From Enterobacter sp. CC120223-11 (GTDB lineage Bacteria > Pseudomonadota > Gammaproteobacteria > Enterobacterales > Enterobacteriaceae), in the NCBI RefSeq assembly GCF_900215375.1, contig NZ_OBEF01000005.1, forward strand, positions 186,001 to 250,000: a DNA stretch of 64,000 nucleotides. The letters run 5' to 3'. Of the stretch, positions 37,200-52,052 are shown piece by piece. The stretch's first letter is position 1. Each line of letters starts with the position of its first letter. The position numbers were made by a program, and so were the translations under genes. Below the pieces are notes generated by a model. That model was not told the origin of the DNA. It saw only the letters and a list, made by a program, of their open reading frames with translations, and did not search any database.

Positions 37200-37885
37200 G
37201 TGCTTTCCTTTAGCCTTCGTGTTGAGCTGGCGATCATGGTGAGCGCCGCCTGCTCTGCCGCATTGCTGTCCTGATGCCTGATGGCATCAAACAGCGCCTT
37301 GTGCTCCTGGAGGGTCTGGGGCATGTTGGCCTCATCGCCCATCCAGGTGCGTTCAAAAACTGCCCGCTGGAGCGAACTTATCGCCACGCTGAGCTGCTGT
37401 AATACCGGGTTGTGGACCGAAGCCAGCACCGCCTCGTGATAGCGAATATCGGCTTCGTTAAAGGCGTCGCGGTCCTGGTTGTTGGCGACCATGTCATTCA
37501 GCGCCGCTTCAATCTGTGCCAGGTCGCTGGAGGTGGCGCGTTCCGCCGCCCAGCGTGCGATGGCGGGCTCCACCAGGTTTCGCACTTCGCTCATTGCCAC
37601 AATCAGCCGCGGGTCGTAATCACTCTCGAGCACCCACTCCAGAATGTCGGTGTCCAGGTAGTTCCACTCGTTACGCGGCGCGACAAACGCACCGCGATAA
37701 CGCTTCATTTCAATCAGCCGCTTCGCCATCAGCGAGCGGAACACTTCACGAATGATATTGCGTGAAGTTTCAAACTCTTCGCAGAGATCGGCCTCTGCGG
37801 GCAGCGCCGCACCGGGGACGTATTTGCCGCTCACAATCTGGCGGCCCAGCGTCACGATGATGCGGTCAGTTTTGGTCAGGTTCAT
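37196..37885 (-). CDS. dgoR: GntR/FadR-family repressor of the dgo operon
   Basis: A regulator of 229 residues: N-terminal winged helix (KYVPGAALPAEADLCEEFETSR then NIIREVFRSLMAKRLIE, residues 19-60) and a C-terminal FCD effector domain (LVEPAIARWAAERATSSDLA, DIRYHEAVLASVHNPVLQQL). In E. coli, galactonate releases DgoR and derepresses the operon. The family start MNLTKTDRI is at 37885; the frame upstream of it is not coding. A perfect 30-base palindrome lies about 110 bases upstream. Confidence 0.95.
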   Translation of the reverse strand: MNLTKTDRIIVTLGRQIVSGKYVPGAALPAEADLCEEFETSRNIIREVFRSLMAKRLIEMKRYRGAFVAPRNEWNYLDTDILEWVLESDYDPRLIVAMSEVRNLVEPAIARWAAERATSSDLAQIEAALNDMVANNQDRDAFNEADIRYHEAVLASVHNPVLQQLSVAISSLQRAVFERTWMGDEANMPQTLQEHKALFDAIRHQDSNAAEQAALTMIASSTRRLKEST

Positions 37886-37993
37886 GGTGTGTCCTTTGTC
37901 TCGGATTAACCCGCCTACTTTACCGCGACTGCCGACATTACTCTCACTTTTGCAGTACAAACGTGACGCTATTCATCACTCCATGCGGCGTAA

Positions 37994-38023
37994 TGTAGTA
38001 CAACATGATAATGTTGTACTACA
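37994..38023. promoter_or_regulatory. operator palindrome upstream of dgoR
   Basis: TGTAGTACAACAT-GATA-ATGTTGTACTACA, two perfect 13-base arms around a 4-base centre, between yidA and dgoR. It is a probable DgoR binding site, where each arm contains the GTAC/TTGTAC core typical of GntR/FadR operators. Confidence 0.75.
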
Positions 38024-38087
38024 ATTTAGATCACAAAAACGACAATGCGGATGAGAAAAGAGGGGAGAAAGGGATCGTGAGGCATAA

Positions 38088-38118
38088 AAAAACCCGCGCA
38101 CTGAGCAACGGGCTTTTC
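38088..38118 (-). terminator. yidA intrinsic terminator
   Basis: On the minus strand AAGCCCG...CGGGTTTTTTT with an asymmetrical loop, about 20 bases after the yidA stop; the long T run makes it a likely terminator. Confidence 0.75.
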
Positions 38119-38134
38119 AGAAAGAGTAAGGCAA

Positions 38135-38947
38135 TCAGTTCAGAACAAACTTCTCAATAGCGTAAGCCACGCCATCTTCGAGGTTGGATTTAGTGACAAA
38201 GTTAGCGACCTCTTTCACCGAAGGAATGGCGTTCTCCATTGCCACACCCATTCCGGCGTATTCGATCATCGCGATGTCGTTTTCCTGATCGCCCAGGGTC
38301 ATCACCTCTTCCGCTTTGATGCCCAGCGTATCGGCCAGGGATTTCACGCCGGTGCCTTTATTGACGCGTTTATCGAGGATTTCGAGGAAGTACGGCGCAC
38401 TTTTCAGCACGGTATACTTCTCTTTCACTTCCGCAGGAATGCGGGCAATGGCTTTATCCAGAATGGCCGGTTCGTCGATCATCATCACTTTCAGCAGCTG
38501 AATATCGCGCGCCATATTTTCCGCTTCGCAGAACACCAGCGGAATGGTCGCGACATATGATTCATGCACGGTGTAGTAGCTGATGTCGCGGTTGGCGGTG
38601 TACAGCGTGTTGCGGTCGAGGGCGTGGAAGTGAGAGCCAACTTCGCGGGAAAGCTGTTCCAGATAGCGGTAATCATCATAACTCAGTGCCGTTTGCGCCA
38701 CCGTACTGCCGTCACTGGCTTTCTGAACCAGTGCGCCATTGTAGGTGATGCAGTAATCTCCTTCCTGCTCCATATGCAGCTCTTTCAGGTAGCTGTGAAC
38801 GCCTGCATAAGGACGACCGGTACAGAGCACCACCTTCACGCCGCGCTCGCGCGCCGCCGCAATAGCCTGTTTGACCGCTGGAGAGATGGTGTGATCGGGC
38901 AGCAGCAACGTTCCGTCCATGTCGATTGCAATGAGTTTGATAGCCAT
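38135..38947 (-). CDS. yidA: sugar-phosphate phosphatase YidA (HAD Cof family)
   Basis: A Cof-type HAD phosphatase of 270 residues: motif I IAIDMDGTLLLPDHTI (residues 6-21) with both aspartates, motif II CTGRPYAG, and motif IV GDQENDIAMIEYAGMGVAM. The middle cap domain is C2 type. E. coli YidA hydrolyses several sugar phosphates. The longer frame to 39082 is repeat-derived or noncoding; ATG 38947 gives the family length. yidB, which lies between it and gyrB in E. coli, is absent, as is yidX toward dgoR. Confidence 0.95.
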   Translation of the reverse strand: MAIKLIAIDMDGTLLLPDHTISPAVKQAIAAARERGVKVVLCTGRPYAGVHSYLKELHMEQEGDYCITYNGALVQKASDGSTVAQTALSYDDYRYLEQLSREVGSHFHALDRNTLYTANRDISYYTVHESYVATIPLVFCEAENMARDIQLLKVMMIDEPAILDKAIARIPAEVKEKYTVLKSAPYFLEILDKRVNKGTGVKSLADTLGIKAEEVMTLGDQENDIAMIEYAGMGVAMENAIPSVKEVANFVTKSNLEDGVAYAIEKFVLN

Positions 38948-39070
38948 TAGGGTCCCCGGGATAAGTGAGTTATCACTCATGCTAACGCGATTTAGCTCAA
39001 AAAACAGCAAAAGAGTCGGGGGAAAAGGGGGATGGAAAGAAGTGGGGGGATTCCTCATTTGAAGAGGTGT

Positions 39071-39164
39071 TTCCCCTCTCACTAACCCTCTCCCGGAGAG
39101 AGAGGGAACTGTCCGTGCGGTTTTCTCCCTCTCCCTTTGGGAGAGGGACGGGGAGAGGGGCTTT
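39071..39164. repeat. GGGAGAGGG-family repeat between yidA and gyrB
   Basis: CCCCTCTCACTAACCCTCTCCCGGAGAGAGAGGG, a spacer, then TCCCTCTCCCTTTGGGAGAGGGACGGGGAGAGGGG. It has the same order of blocks as the copy at 55661-55733. It ends a few bases before the gyrB stop, in the place where E. coli has yidB. Confidence 0.85.
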
Positions 39165-39169
39165 ACAGA

Positions 39170-42685
<3,516 letters not shown>

Positions 42686-42686
<1 letters not shown>

Positions 42687-43786
42687 TACAGTCTCATTGG
42701 CATAACGACGTAGGCCGCGCTCTGGCTGGCTGCATCTTCAATCTGCACGCTGGAAACTGAGTCGGTCAGCAGAATACGGACGTTTTCGCATTTCAGTGCG
42801 TTGAGTACGTCCAGCACGTAGCTGACGTTGAAACCGATTTCCATTTCGGTGCCGGCGTAGGTGACGTCCAGAATCTCTTCTGCTTCTTCCTGCTCCGGGT
42901 TATTGGCGGTGATTTTCAGCTGATTCTCGCTGACGTACAAACGCACGCCGCGGAACTTCTCGTTGGAGAGGATTGCCGCGCGGGCAAACGCCTGCTTGAG
43001 AATGTCGCAGCCGGCATCCAGGTGCTTGTCCGGGTTTTTCGGCAGCACGCGACGGTAGTCCGGGAAGCGACCATCCACAAGCTTAGAGGTGAAGATGAAA
43101 TCGCCGACGTGAGCGCGAATGTTGTTGCTGCCAATCTGCACGCGCATTGGGTTTTCACCGCCGTCGAGCATACGCATCAGCTCAATTACGCCTTTACGAG
43201 GGACGATCACCGAATGGTTCGGCAGCGTTTCGCCAACCGGCATCGAGCAGACCGCCAGACGGTGGCCGTCGGTCGCTACGGTGCGCAGTTCTTCGCCTTC
43301 GGTTTCGAACAGCATGCCGTTTAAGTAGTAGCGAACGTCCTGATGCGCCATGGAGAACTGAGTGGCTTCAATCAGGCGCTTCATCGTTGCCTGGGCGACG
43401 GTGAATTCTACTTCGCTCTGCCAGTCGTCCAGGTTCGGGAAGTCGGCTGCGGGCAGCGTGGAAAGGGAGAAACGGCTGCGGCCAGAGCGCACCAGCATGC
43501 GGTCGCCCTCCAGCTGCACGGCGATTTCAGCGCCTTCCGGCAGGCCACGGCAAATATCAAAGAACTTGCGCGCCGGGACGGTGGTGGCACCCGCTTCGTG
43601 CGGCTGAGCAAGCGCGACGCGTGCGACCATTTCCATTTCAAGGTCGGTCCCGGTCAGCGACAGGGAGCCGTCTGCGACCTGCAGCAGCAGATTGCCCAGA
43701 ATAGGCAACGTTGGGCGGCCACCTAACGGACCACTTACCTGCTGCAGCGGTTTTAATAAATGTTCACGTTCAACGGTAAATTTCAT
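42686..43786 (-). CDS. dnaN: DNA polymerase III beta subunit (sliding clamp)
   Basis: A clamp protein of 366 residues, three tandem domains: [20 protein letters not shown] at the start, [20 protein letters not shown] near residue 79, and [10 protein letters not shown] at the C-terminus. The dimer encircles DNA and tethers the polymerase. It lies 4 bases after dnaA and is transcribed with it. Confidence 0.98.
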
Positions 43787-43790
43787 AGCG

Positions 43791-45188
43791 TCACGAAGAT
43801 AATGTTCTGATTAAATTGGAGAAATCTTCTTTGATATCATGGCTTTCTTCACGCAACTGCTCGATCTTGCGGCACGCATGCAGCACGGTCGTGTGGTCGC
43901 GGCCACCAAACGCATCGCCAATTTCCGGCAGGCTGTGGTTGGTGAGCTCTTTGGCCAGCGCCATCGCCATCTGGCGCGGACGCGCCACGGAGCGGGAACG
44001 ACGCTTGGAGAGCAGATCGGCCACTTTGATCTTGTAGTATTCCGCCACCGTCTTCTGAATATTGTCGATGGTGACCAGTTTTTCCTGCAGCGCCAGCAAA
44101 TCACGCAGCGCTTCACGCACGAAATCGATAGTAATGGCGCGCCCGGTAAAATTGGCGTTGGCGATGACGCGGTTGAGCGCGCCCTCAAGCTCACGCACGT
44201 TTGAACGCAGACGCTTGGCAATAAAGAAGGCCACTTCGCCCGGCAGACGAATGTCGTTTTCGTCAGCCTTTTTCATCAGGATCGCGACGCGGGTTTCCAG
44301 CTCCGGCGGCTCGATCGCCACGGTCAGGCCCCAGCCAAAGCGGGATTTCAGACGATCTTCCACGCCGTTGATCTCTTTTGGATAGCGATCCGAGGTCAGA
44401 ATGATCTGCTGATTACCTTCCAGCAGGGCATTGAAGGTGTGGAAGAACTCTTCCTGCGAGCGCTCTTTATTGGCAAAGAACTGAATGTCATCGATAAGCA
44501 GGGCGTCAACGGAACGGTAGTAGCGTTTGAACTCTTCAATGGCGTTGTTTTGCAGGGCTTTTACCATGTCCTGCACGAAGCGCTCGGAGTGCATATACAC
44601 CACTTTGGCATTCGGTTTACGCGCAATGATGCCGTTGCCGACAGCGTGCAACAGGTGCGTTTTACCGAGACCCGTGCCGCCATAAAGGAATAAAGGGTTG
44701 TACGCGCCGCCTGGGTTATCCGCCACCTGGCGGGCCGCAGCACGCGCCAGCTGGTTCGATTTACCTTCCACGAAGTTATCGAACGTGTGCTTGACGTTAA
44801 CGTTAGAGCGATAAGAGGGTTCAGCAGGCGCAGGGACATTATCCCAGCCCTGACGCGCGGCAGGCACGGCCATGCGCGGAGCATGAACCTGAGCCGTCGC
44901 CTGAACGGCAACCTGCGCGGTCTCTTTTACGGTCTGAGTGACGGGACGGGCACCGACTTCAAAACGCAGCTGTGGCGCATCGGTACCGCAGAAATCATTC
45001 AACAATCCATTGATGTTATTGAGGTATTTATCCCTTACCCAATCAAGCACGAAACGGTTTGGCGCATACAAAGCCAGCGTGTTGTCGCTCAGTTCCGCCT
45101 GCAATGGGCGGATCCACATGCTGAATTCTGTGGCTGGTAACTCATCCTGCAATCGGGCAAGACACTGCTGCCAAAGCGAAAGTGACAC
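43791..45188 (-). CDS. dnaA: chromosomal replication initiator protein DnaA
   Basis: An AAA+ initiator of 465 residues (domain I residues 1-85, linker 86-130, ATPase 131-345, C-terminal DNA-binding helix-turn-helix). It has Walker [21 protein letters not shown], Walker [21 protein letters not shown] and the DnaA-box-reading [20 protein letters not shown]. It begins at the GTG at 45188 ([17 protein letters not shown]), as E. coli DnaA does, not at the upstream ATG 45245. The linker (residues 86-130) differs most from E. coli. It heads the dnaA-dnaN-recF-gyrB operon. Confidence 0.98.
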   Translation of the reverse strand: MSLSLWQQCLARLQDELPATEFSMWIRPLQAELSDNTLALYAPNRFVLDWVRDKYLNNINGLLNDFCGTDAPQLRFEVGARPVTQTVKETAQVAVQATAQVHAPRMAVPAARQGWDNVPAPAEPSYRSNVNVKHTFDNFVEGKSNQLARAAARQVADNPGGAYNPLFLYGGTGLGKTHLLHAVGNGIIARKPNAKVVYMHSERFVQDMVKALQNNAIEEFKRYYRSVDALLIDDIQFFANKERSQEEFFHTFNALLEGNQQIILTSDRYPKEINGVEDRLKSRFGWGLTVAIEPPELETRVAILMKKADENDIRLPGEVAFFIAKRLRSNVRELEGALNRVIANANFTGRAITIDFVREALRDLLALQEKLVTIDNIQKTVAEYYKIKVADLLSKRRSRSVARPRQMAMALAKELTNHSLPEIGDAFGGRDHTTVLHACRKIEQLREESHDIKEDFSNLIRTLSS

Positions 45189-45311
45189 GGCGGACTCCAC
45201 TCGAACTATAAAAGGGTGAAACTGAATTAATGATTGTTGGCACACGTCGGACAGCCCACAGGTGGTGGGGGTGACGTGCGAACCGCTATCAGCGGTTGTT
45301 ACTCCGTTCAG

Positions 45312-45400
45312 GATCTGGATCGCGATCGGAACCGCGGATCATAGCCTAAACTGAGCCAGAGATCTTCTGTTTCTCACAGATTCTTCCCGATTTATCCACA
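45312..45400 (-). promoter_or_regulatory. dnaA promoter/autoregulatory region with a consensus DnaA box
   Basis: TTATCCACA (45392-45400) is an exact consensus DnaA box. Five GATC sites lie in 53 bases (45312, 45318, 45324, 45337, 45361), so Dam/SeqA control of dnaA transcription is likely. A -10-like TATGAT on the minus strand lies at 45338-45343. The whole gap 45189-45786 contains no gene. Confidence 0.8.
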
Positions 45401-45531
45401 GGGAAGATGGGACCGGCTAAGTGTAAACGATCCTGGCAGGAGTGAGGGGCGATTTCGCCCGCATATTGGAAAATTTAATGAGTCACGACAATTTTTTGCT
45501 TAAACGATCTAATAAAGATCCCGGGGGATCC

Positions 45532-45559
45532 TTGCGCTTTAACAGGCAGGCTTTATAAT
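45532..45559 (+). promoter_or_regulatory. promoter of rpmH-rnpA
   Basis: TTGCGC (45532), a 16-base spacer and a consensus TATAAT (45554-45559), followed by a C-rich discriminator (CCCCCACC), the layout of a growth-rate-controlled sigma-70 promoter. It lies 227 bases upstream of rpmH. Confidence 0.75.
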
Positions 45560-45774
45560 CCCCCACCCGGTGCGTGCTACAAGCTAACAGGTACCGGCAC
45601 CGGTCATTTTCCACGCGAAATCGTGCGGAAATACGCGGGAAATAAGGTAAAGAGAATTGACTCCGGAGTGTACAATTATTACAATCCGGCCTCTTTAATC
45701 ACCCACACTGAAGCGGAAGTCGTTCGAATCTCGTTCGGGTACACGCAAAAGTCAGTGAATTTATTCAAGTTTAG

Positions 45775-45927
<153 letters not shown>

Positions 45928-45943
45928 TAAAGCTAACCCCTGA

Positions 45944-46303
45944 GTGGTTAAGCTAGCTTTTCCCAGGGAGTTACGTTTGTTAACTCCCACTCATTTCACT
46001 TTCGTCTTCCAGCAGCCGCAACGGGCTGGCACGCCGCAAATCACCATCCTCGGCCGCCTGAATTCGCTGGGGCATCCCCGCATCGGTCTTACTGTCGCCA
46101 AGAAAAACGTTAAACGCGCCCATGAACGCAATCGGATTAAACGTCTGACGCGTGAGAGCTTCCGTTTACGTCAGCATGAACTTCCTGCTATGGATTTCGT
46201 GGTGGTGGCTAAGAAAGGGGTCGCAGACCTCGATAACCGTGCACTCTCGGAAGCGTTGGAAAAATTATGGCGCCGTCACTGTCGCCTGGCTCACGGGTCC
46301 TGA
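45944..46303 (+). CDS. rnpA: ribonuclease P protein component
   Basis: The protein subunit of RNase P, 119 residues, starting at a GTG (45944; [20 protein letters not shown]). The conserved RNR motif is in [20 protein letters not shown]. It binds the M1 RNA and helps process tRNA 5' ends. Its 3' end overlaps yidD by 37 bases. Confidence 0.98.
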   Translation: MVKLAFPRELRLLTPTHFTFVFQQPQRAGTPQITILGRLNSLGHPRIGLTVAKKNVKRAHERNRIKRLTRESFRLRQHELPAMDFVVVAKKGVADLDNRALSEALEKLWRRHCRLAHGS

Positions 46304-46524
46304 TAGCCCTCATCCGGGTCTATCAACGCCTGATTAGTCCGCTACTCGGGCCACACTGCCGTTTTACTCCCACCTGTTCACAATACGGAATTGAGGCATT
46401 GCGCAGGTTTGGAGTGATAAAAGGCAGTTGGTTGACGGTGAAACGCGTATTAAAATGCCACCCTTTACACCCGGGTGGTGACGATCCCGTCCCACCAGGA
46501 CATTCTAATACCAGAGAACACTAA
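46267..46524 (+). CDS. yidD: membrane protein insertion efficiency factor YidD
   Basis: A small amphipathic protein of 85 residues with the YidD signature cysteines: [20 protein letters not shown], then [20 protein letters not shown]. It is placed between rnpA and yidC, as in E. coli, and assists YidC-dependent insertion at the inner membrane. The start ATG 46267 lies within rnpA. Confidence 0.97.
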   Translation: MAPSLSPGSRVLIALIRVYQRLISPLLGPHCRFTPTCSQYGIEALRRFGVIKGSWLTVKRVLKCHPLHPGGDDPVPPGHSNTREH

Positions 46525-46526
46525 CG

Positions 46527-48176
46527 ATGGATTCGCAACGCAATCTTCTTATCATCGCTTTGTTGTTCGTGTCTTTCATGATCTGGCAGGCTTGGGAGCA
46601 GGATAAAAATCCTCAGCCTCAGCAACAGATTACGCAGACTACGACCACCGCCGCGGGCAGCGCAGCCGACCAGGGCGTTCCGTCCAGCGGACAGGGAAAA
46701 CTGATTACGGTGAAAACCGACGTGCTGGAACTCGTCATCAACACCCGTGGGGGTGATGTTGAGCAGGCACTGCTGTTAACTTATCCAAAAACGCAGAACT
46801 CTGCGGAGCCGTTTAAGTTACTCGATACCTCATCGCAGTTTATCTACCAGGCACAAAGCGGCCTGACCGGTCGTGACGGCCCGGATAACCCGGCCAACGG
46901 CGCACGTCCGCTCTACAACATTGATAAAGATGCGTTTGTGCTGGCTGACGGGCAGAACGAACTGACCGTTCCGCTGACTTACACCGACAAAGCGGGCAAC
47001 ACCTTCACCAAAACCTTCACCCTGAAACGCGGTGGCTATGCGGTGAATGTGGGCTACGACGTGAAGAACGCCGGTGAGAAACCGCTGGAAGTCTCCACCT
47101 TCGGTCAGCTGAAGCAGTCCATCAATCTGCCGAAAGAGCTCGACACCCAGAGCGGTGGCGGCCTGTCTACCATGCATACCTTCCGCGGCGCGGCTTACTC
47201 CACGCCTGACGAGAAGTATGAGAAATACAAGTTCGACAAAATCGCCGACAACGAAAACCTGAACATCAGTTCTAAAGGTGGTTGGGTGGCGATGCTGCAG
47301 CAGTACTTTGCGACCGCATGGGTACCGAGCAACGACGGTTCGAACAACTTCTACACCGCTAACCTCGGTAACGGCATCGCAGCAATCGGCTATAAATCTC
47401 AGCCGATCCTGGTTCAGCCTGGTCAGTCAGGTAAACTGGCAAGCACCCTGTGGGTTGGCCCGGAAATTCAGGACAAAATGGCCGCTGTTGCGCCACACCT
47501 GGATCTGACCGTGGACTACGGCTGGCTGTGGTTCATCTCTCAGCCGCTGTTCAAACTGCTGAAGTTTATCCACAGCTTCCTCGGAAACTGGGGCTTCTCA
47601 ATCATCGTTATCACCTTCATCGTACGTGGCATCATGTACCCGCTGACCAAAGCGCAGTACACCTCCATGGCGAAGATGCGTATGCTGCAGCCGAAAATTC
47701 AGGCGATGCGTGAGCGTCTGGGCGATGACAAGCAGCGTCAGAGCCAGGAAATGATGGCCCTGTACAAAGCTGAGAAAGTGAACCCGCTGGGCGGCTGTTT
47801 CCCACTGCTGATTCAGATGCCAATCTTCCTGGCGCTGTACTACATGCTGATGGGCTCCGTTGAACTGCGTCATGCGCCGTTTGCCCTGTGGATCCATGAC
47901 CTTTCCGCACAGGACCCGTACTACATCCTGCCGATCCTGATGGGCGTGACGATGTTCTTCATTCAGAAGATGTCGCCAACCACCGTGACCGACCCGATGC
48001 AGCAGAAGATCATGACCTTCATGCCGGTCATCTTCACCGTGTTCTTCCTGTGGTTCCCGTCAGGTCTGGTGCTGTACTATATCGTCAGCAACCTGGTGAC
48101 GATTATCCAGCAGCAGCTGATTTACCGTGGTCTGGAAAAGCGTGGGCTGCATAGCCGCGACGCGAAAAAGTCCTGA
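46527..48176 (+). CDS. yidC: membrane protein insertase YidC
   Basis: An insertase of 549 residues: N-terminal TM ([18 protein letters not shown]), a large periplasmic beta-domain (residues 30-340), then five TM helices of the Oxa1 type (from LAALYYML-like [20 protein letters not shown] to [20 protein letters not shown]) and a positively charged C-terminus. The cytoplasmic loop around residue 370-420 carries the conserved arginine that contacts substrates. It comes 2 bases after yidD. Confidence 0.98.
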   Translation: MDSQRNLLIIALLFVSFMIWQAWEQDKNPQPQQQITQTTTTAAGSAADQGVPSSGQGKLITVKTDVLELVINTRGGDVEQALLLTYPKTQNSAEPFKLLDTSSQFIYQAQSGLTGRDGPDNPANGARPLYNIDKDAFVLADGQNELTVPLTYTDKAGNTFTKTFTLKRGGYAVNVGYDVKNAGEKPLEVSTFGQLKQSINLPKELDTQSGGGLSTMHTFRGAAYSTPDEKYEKYKFDKIADNENLNISSKGGWVAMLQQYFATAWVPSNDGSNNFYTANLGNGIAAIGYKSQPILVQPGQSGKLASTLWVGPEIQDKMAAVAPHLDLTVDYGWLWFISQPLFKLLKFIHSFLGNWGFSIIVITFIVRGIMYPLTKAQYTSMAKMRMLQPKIQAMRERLGDDKQRQSQEMMALYKAEKVNPLGGCFPLLIQMPIFLALYYMLMGSVELRHAPFALWIHDLSAQDPYYILPILMGVTMFFIQKMSPTTVTDPMQQKIMTFMPVIFTVFFLWFPSGLVLYYIVSNLVTIIQQQLIYRGLEKRGLHSRDAKKS

Positions 48177-48200
48177 TTCGGTAAACATTCGCTAAAATGG

Positions 48201-48227
48201 AAGGCGGTCATCTGACCGCCTTTTTTT
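48201..48227 (+). terminator. terminator after yidC
   Basis: AAGGCGGTCA-TC-TGACCGCCTT followed by seven T residues, 24 bases after the yidC stop; the ribosome site of mnmE lies just beyond. Confidence 0.93.
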
Positions 48228-48251
48228 ATTCGGTATTGAAAGAGATAAGCC

Positions 48252-49616
48252 ATGAGCCATAACGACACCATTGTTGCCCAGGCCACACCGCCAGGACGCG
48301 GCGGCGTGGGCATTCTGCGTATTTCCGGCCTGAAAGCACGTGACGTTGCGCAGGCGGTACTGGGCAAACTGCCCAAGCCGCGCTATGCCGATTACCTGCC
48401 GTTTCGCGACACCGAAGGCAATACGCTGGATCAGGGCATCGCGTTATGGTTCCCGGGGCCAAACTCTTTTACCGGCGAAGACGTGCTGGAGCTTCAGGGC
48501 CACGGCGGCCCGGTCATTCTCGATCTGCTGCTCAAGCGTATTCTCACGCTCCCGGGGCTGCGTATCGCCAGCCCTGGCGAATTCTCCGAGCGTGCATTTC
48601 TCAACGACAAACTCGATTTGGCTCAGGCCGAAGCGATTGCCGATCTGATCGACGCCAGTTCAGAACAGGCGGCACGTTCCGCAATGAACTCATTGCAGGG
48701 CGCTTTCTCCGCTCGAGTAAACCACCTTGTGGAAGCACTCACTCACCTGCGCATCTACGTGGAAGCGGCGATCGACTTCCCTGACGAAGAGATTGATTTC
48801 CTCTCCGACGGCAAAATTGAAGCCCAGTTGAACACCGTTATCGGCGATCTGGACGCGGTGCGGGCCGAAGCGCGCCAGGGTAGTCTGCTGCGTGAAGGCA
48901 TGAAGGTGGTGATCGCCGGGCGGCCGAACGCAGGAAAATCGAGCCTGCTGAACGCGCTGGCGGGCCGTGAAGCCGCCATCGTCACCGACATTGCCGGTAC
49001 AACGCGCGACGTATTGCGCGAGCACATCCATATCGACGGCATGCCGCTGCACATCATCGACACAGCCGGACTGCGCGATGCCAGCGATGAAGTGGAACGC
49101 ATTGGTATCGAGCGTGCCTGGCAGGAAATTGAGCAGGCCGACCGCGTGCTGTTTATGGTCGACAGCACCACCACCAGCGCCGTGGACCCGGCAGAGATTT
49201 GGCCTGATTTTATCGCCCGTTTGCCTGCCAACCTGCCGATCACCGTGGTGCGTAACAAAGCCGATATCACCGGAGAAGACGCAGGTCTGAGCGAGGTGAA
49301 TGGTCACTCACTGATTCGCCTCTCCGCCCGTCAAGGTGAGGGCGTGGACATTCTGCGCAACCATCTCAAACAGAGCATGGGCTTCGACACCAATATGGAA
49401 GGCGGCTTCCTTGCCCGCCGCCGCCATTTACAGGCGCTGGAAACCGCGGCAGAACATCTGCAACAGGGTAAAGCGCAGCTGTTAGGTGCGTGGGCCGGAG
49501 AACTGCTGGCGGAAGAATTGCGTCTGGCACAGCAAAACCTGAGCGAAATCACCGGGGAATTTACCTCCGACGATCTGCTGGGACGCATCTTCTCGAGCTT
49601 CTGTATCGGGAAGTAA
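48252..49616 (+). CDS. mnmE: tRNA modification GTPase MnmE
   Basis: A GTPase of 454 residues that, with MnmG, makes the 5-carboxymethylaminomethyl group at U34 of several tRNAs. N-terminal folate-binding domain ([20 protein letters not shown]), central helices, then an inserted G domain: [20 protein letters not shown] (G1), DTAGLRD (G3), NKAD (G4), and the C-terminal FCIGK with the conserved cysteine. It matches E. coli MnmE (TrmE) in length. In E. coli tnaCAB follows, but here mdtL comes next. Confidence 0.98.
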   Translation: MSHNDTIVAQATPPGRGGVGILRISGLKARDVAQAVLGKLPKPRYADYLPFRDTEGNTLDQGIALWFPGPNSFTGEDVLELQGHGGPVILDLLLKRILTLPGLRIASPGEFSERAFLNDKLDLAQAEAIADLIDASSEQAARSAMNSLQGAFSARVNHLVEALTHLRIYVEAAIDFPDEEIDFLSDGKIEAQLNTVIGDLDAVRAEARQGSLLREGMKVVIAGRPNAGKSSLLNALAGREAAIVTDIAGTTRDVLREHIHIDGMPLHIIDTAGLRDASDEVERIGIERAWQEIEQADRVLFMVDSTTTSAVDPAEIWPDFIARLPANLPITVVRNKADITGEDAGLSEVNGHSLIRLSARQGEGVDILRNHLKQSMGFDTNMEGGFLARRRHLQALETAAEHLQQGKAQLLGAWAGELLAEELRLAQQNLSEITGEFTSDDLLGRIFSSFCIGK

Positions 49617-49620
49617 GATC

Positions 49621-49657
49621 TACAGGCCCGGTGGCATGACGTTGACCGGGCCTACAG
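49621..49657. repeat. REP-like palindrome between mnmE and mdtL
   Basis: TACAGGCCCGGTGGCATGAC-GTTGACCGGGCCTACA, an REP-type palindrome a few bases after the mnmE stop, in the place of tnaCAB in E. coli. Confidence 0.8.
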
Positions 49658-49757
49658 CCATCCATTTTTCCGTAATGGAAAACACCGTTGTCCAAACGGC
49701 AACTCGTATCCCTGCCTAAACCCCCGTATCCTCGCCGAACTTTTCTGTGAGGTGACT

Positions 49758-50942
49758 ATGGCCCGTTTCCTGTTGTGCAGCTTCGCTCTTATCCTGCTTT
49801 ATCCCTCCGGGATCGATATGTACCTCGTTGGCCTGCCGCGTATTGCCGTGGATCTGTCGGCCAGCGAAGCGCAGCTACATATAGCGTTCTCCGTCTACCT
49901 GGCCGGGATGGCCACCTCAATGCTGATTGCAGGACGCATCGCCGACAAAGCCGGGCGTCAGCCGGTCGCTATCTGCGGCGCGATTGTGTTTGCGCTGGCC
50001 TCTGTGCTCTGTGCCAGCGCCATCAATAGTACGATGTTTCTGGTCGGGCGCTTTATTCAGGGCATCGGCGCGGGCGGCTGCTACGTCGTTGCGTTCGCCG
50101 TTTTGCGCGACACCCTGGATGACCGCCGTCGTGCGAAGGTGCTGTCGCTGCTAAACGGTATCACCTGCATCATTCCAGTGCTGGCACCGGTGCTCGGAAA
50201 CCTGATCATGCTGAAATTCCCGTGGCAGATGCTGTTCTGGGTGATGGCAACAATGGGTGTCATCGTATGTCTGCTCTCCACGCTGGTGCTGAAAGAGACG
50301 CATCCTGGTGCCTGCGCCACGCCTGATGCCGCACCCGCTTCAACGGCAGAATCGCTCTCCAGCGGCTTCTTTATCAGTCGGGTCGCGATCACCACGCTAA
50401 GCGTTACCGCCATTCTGACCTACGTGAATATTTCCCCGGTGCTGCTGATGGATGTCCTGCACTTCGACCGCGGAGAATACTCCACCATCATGGCGCTGAC
50501 GGCGCTGGTGAGCATGGTCGTGGCTTTCTCCACGCCGTTTGCCCTGACGAAGTTCAGCCAGCGTACGCTGATGCTGGTGGCGCAGGGGCTGTTTCTCGTA
50601 GCGGCGGTCGTTCTGGTTTCAGCCACAACCACAAACGTCACGCTGATGGGCCTGACACTGATTTGCGCAGGCTTTTCACTGGGCTTTGGCGTAACGATGA
50701 GCCAGGCTTTAGGACCATTCAGCCAGCGGGCGGGGGTAGCGAGTTCGGTTCTGGGTATTGCTCAGGTATGCGGTTCATCGCTGTACATCTGGCTTGCCGC
50801 CATTTCCGGCGTCGGCGCACTGAATATGCTGATCGGGATTCTGATTAGCTGTAGCATGGTCTGTATTCTGTTGATTACCTTTGTGTCTGCGCAGGCAGGC
50901 ACGCCGGACCATGAAAAAATCCCTGACCAGTCTCGATCTTAA
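49758..50942 (+). CDS. mdtL: multidrug efflux MFS transporter MdtL
   Basis: A 12-helix MFS drug exporter of 394 residues. It shows [20 protein letters not shown] near residue 18, the loop motif [16 protein letters not shown] near residue 58 and [20 protein letters not shown] near residue 97, which match E. coli MdtL. ATG 49758 is chosen over GTG 49752 two codons earlier, and GAGG lies upstream. The last 32 bases overlap yidZ. Confidence 0.95.
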   Translation: MARFLLCSFALILLYPSGIDMYLVGLPRIAVDLSASEAQLHIAFSVYLAGMATSMLIAGRIADKAGRQPVAICGAIVFALASVLCASAINSTMFLVGRFIQGIGAGGCYVVAFAVLRDTLDDRRRAKVLSLLNGITCIIPVLAPVLGNLIMLKFPWQMLFWVMATMGVIVCLLSTLVLKETHPGACATPDAAPASTAESLSSGFFISRVAITTLSVTAILTYVNISPVLLMDVLHFDRGEYSTIMALTALVSMVVAFSTPFALTKFSQRTLMLVAQGLFLVAAVVLVSATTTNVTLMGLTLICAGFSLGFGVTMSQALGPFSQRAGVASSVLGIAQVCGSSLYIWLAAISGVGALNMLIGILISCSMVCILLITFVSAQAGTPDHEKIPDQSRS

Positions 50943-51906
50943 CCTCCTCTTTTGCCTGCAGCTTCTGCTGCAGGAGCGCAGCGTCAGCAAGACGGCAAAA
51001 CGGATGAACGTGACGCCGTCCGCCGTCAGCAAGTCGCTGGCAAAGCTGCGGGACTGGTTTAACGACCCGCTGTTTGTGAAAACCCCGACGGGGCTGCATC
51101 CCACGCCTTTGGCCGTCAGCATGGAGCAGGACCTGGCCGACTGGATGCAGATGAGCCACCAGCTGCTGGATAAGCCACACTACGACACGCCTCGCGGGCT
51201 CACCTTTGAACTGGCCGCGGAATCACCGCTGATGCTTATTGCTTTCAATGCGCTGACGCAGCAGATCCACGAGCGTTATGCCCAGGCAACGGTTCGCCTG
51301 CGCAACTGGGATTACGATTCGCTGGATGCCATCGTGCGCGGCGAGGTGGATCTGGGCTTTACCGGCCGGGAAAGCCACCCGCGCTCGCGCGAATCACTGA
51401 GCCTGCTGCCGTGGTTCATCGACTTCGAAGTGCTGTTTACCGACCTGCCACGCGTTTACCTGCGTGAGGATCATCCGGCGCTTCAGGAAGAGTGGAATCT
51501 GGAGACTTTCCTGCGCTATCCGCACATCAGTATTTGCTGGGAGCAAAGCGACACCTGGGCGCTGGACGAAGTGCTGAACGAGTCGGGTTTTCGGCGTCAG
51601 ATGGCCATGAGTCTGCCAGGCTTTGAAGCATCGATGTTTATGGCCGCCCAACCCGGTCATACACTGCTCGCCACCGCGCCTTTTTACTGCCAGTACTATA
51701 ATCAACAGCACGGCCTGAAGCTGGTGACGCGCCCCATTCCTCTGGATGAGACGCAGCTGCAAAAGCTGGCGGTGCCGTTCACGTTAATGTGGCACAAACG
51801 CAACGGCCACAATCCGAAGATTATCTGGCTGAAGTCGATGTTTAGGCAGCTGTATGGTGAAGCGTTTCAGTCTGGTCTGCTCAGCGGTGATTCCCGCGAT
51901 CTGTGA
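50911..51906 (+). CDS. yidZ: LysR-family regulator YidZ
   Basis: A LysR-type regulator of 331 residues: helix-turn-helix in [40 protein letters not shown], then [20 protein letters not shown]. The effector domain is of the NodD-like kind ([20 protein letters not shown] and [20 protein letters not shown]). E. coli YidZ is linked to nitric-oxide resistance in anaerobic growth. The start is at MKKSL, overlapping mdtL by 32 bases, so it is probably coupled to it. Confidence 0.95.
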   Translation: MKKSLTSLDLNLLFCLQLLLQERSVSKTAKRMNVTPSAVSKSLAKLRDWFNDPLFVKTPTGLHPTPLAVSMEQDLADWMQMSHQLLDKPHYDTPRGLTFELAAESPLMLIAFNALTQQIHERYAQATVRLRNWDYDSLDAIVRGEVDLGFTGRESHPRSRESLSLLPWFIDFEVLFTDLPRVYLREDHPALQEEWNLETFLRYPHISICWEQSDTWALDEVLNESGFRRQMAMSLPGFEASMFMAAQPGHTLLATAPFYCQYYNQQHGLKLVTRPIPLDETQLQKLAVPFTLMWHKRNGHNPKIIWLKSMFRQLYGEAFQSGLLSGDSRDL

Positions 51907-52052
51907 ACCCACAGACTATTGCGGCTAAGGAAATGTAAATATGCTGGCTGGGAACTTTCCCACTCTGTTATTCAACATTAAAACCTCATCAACCTGGGTA
52001 ATAATGAGGGTATCTCACCGGCCTCACTGACCATTAATCACGGAGCGACATA

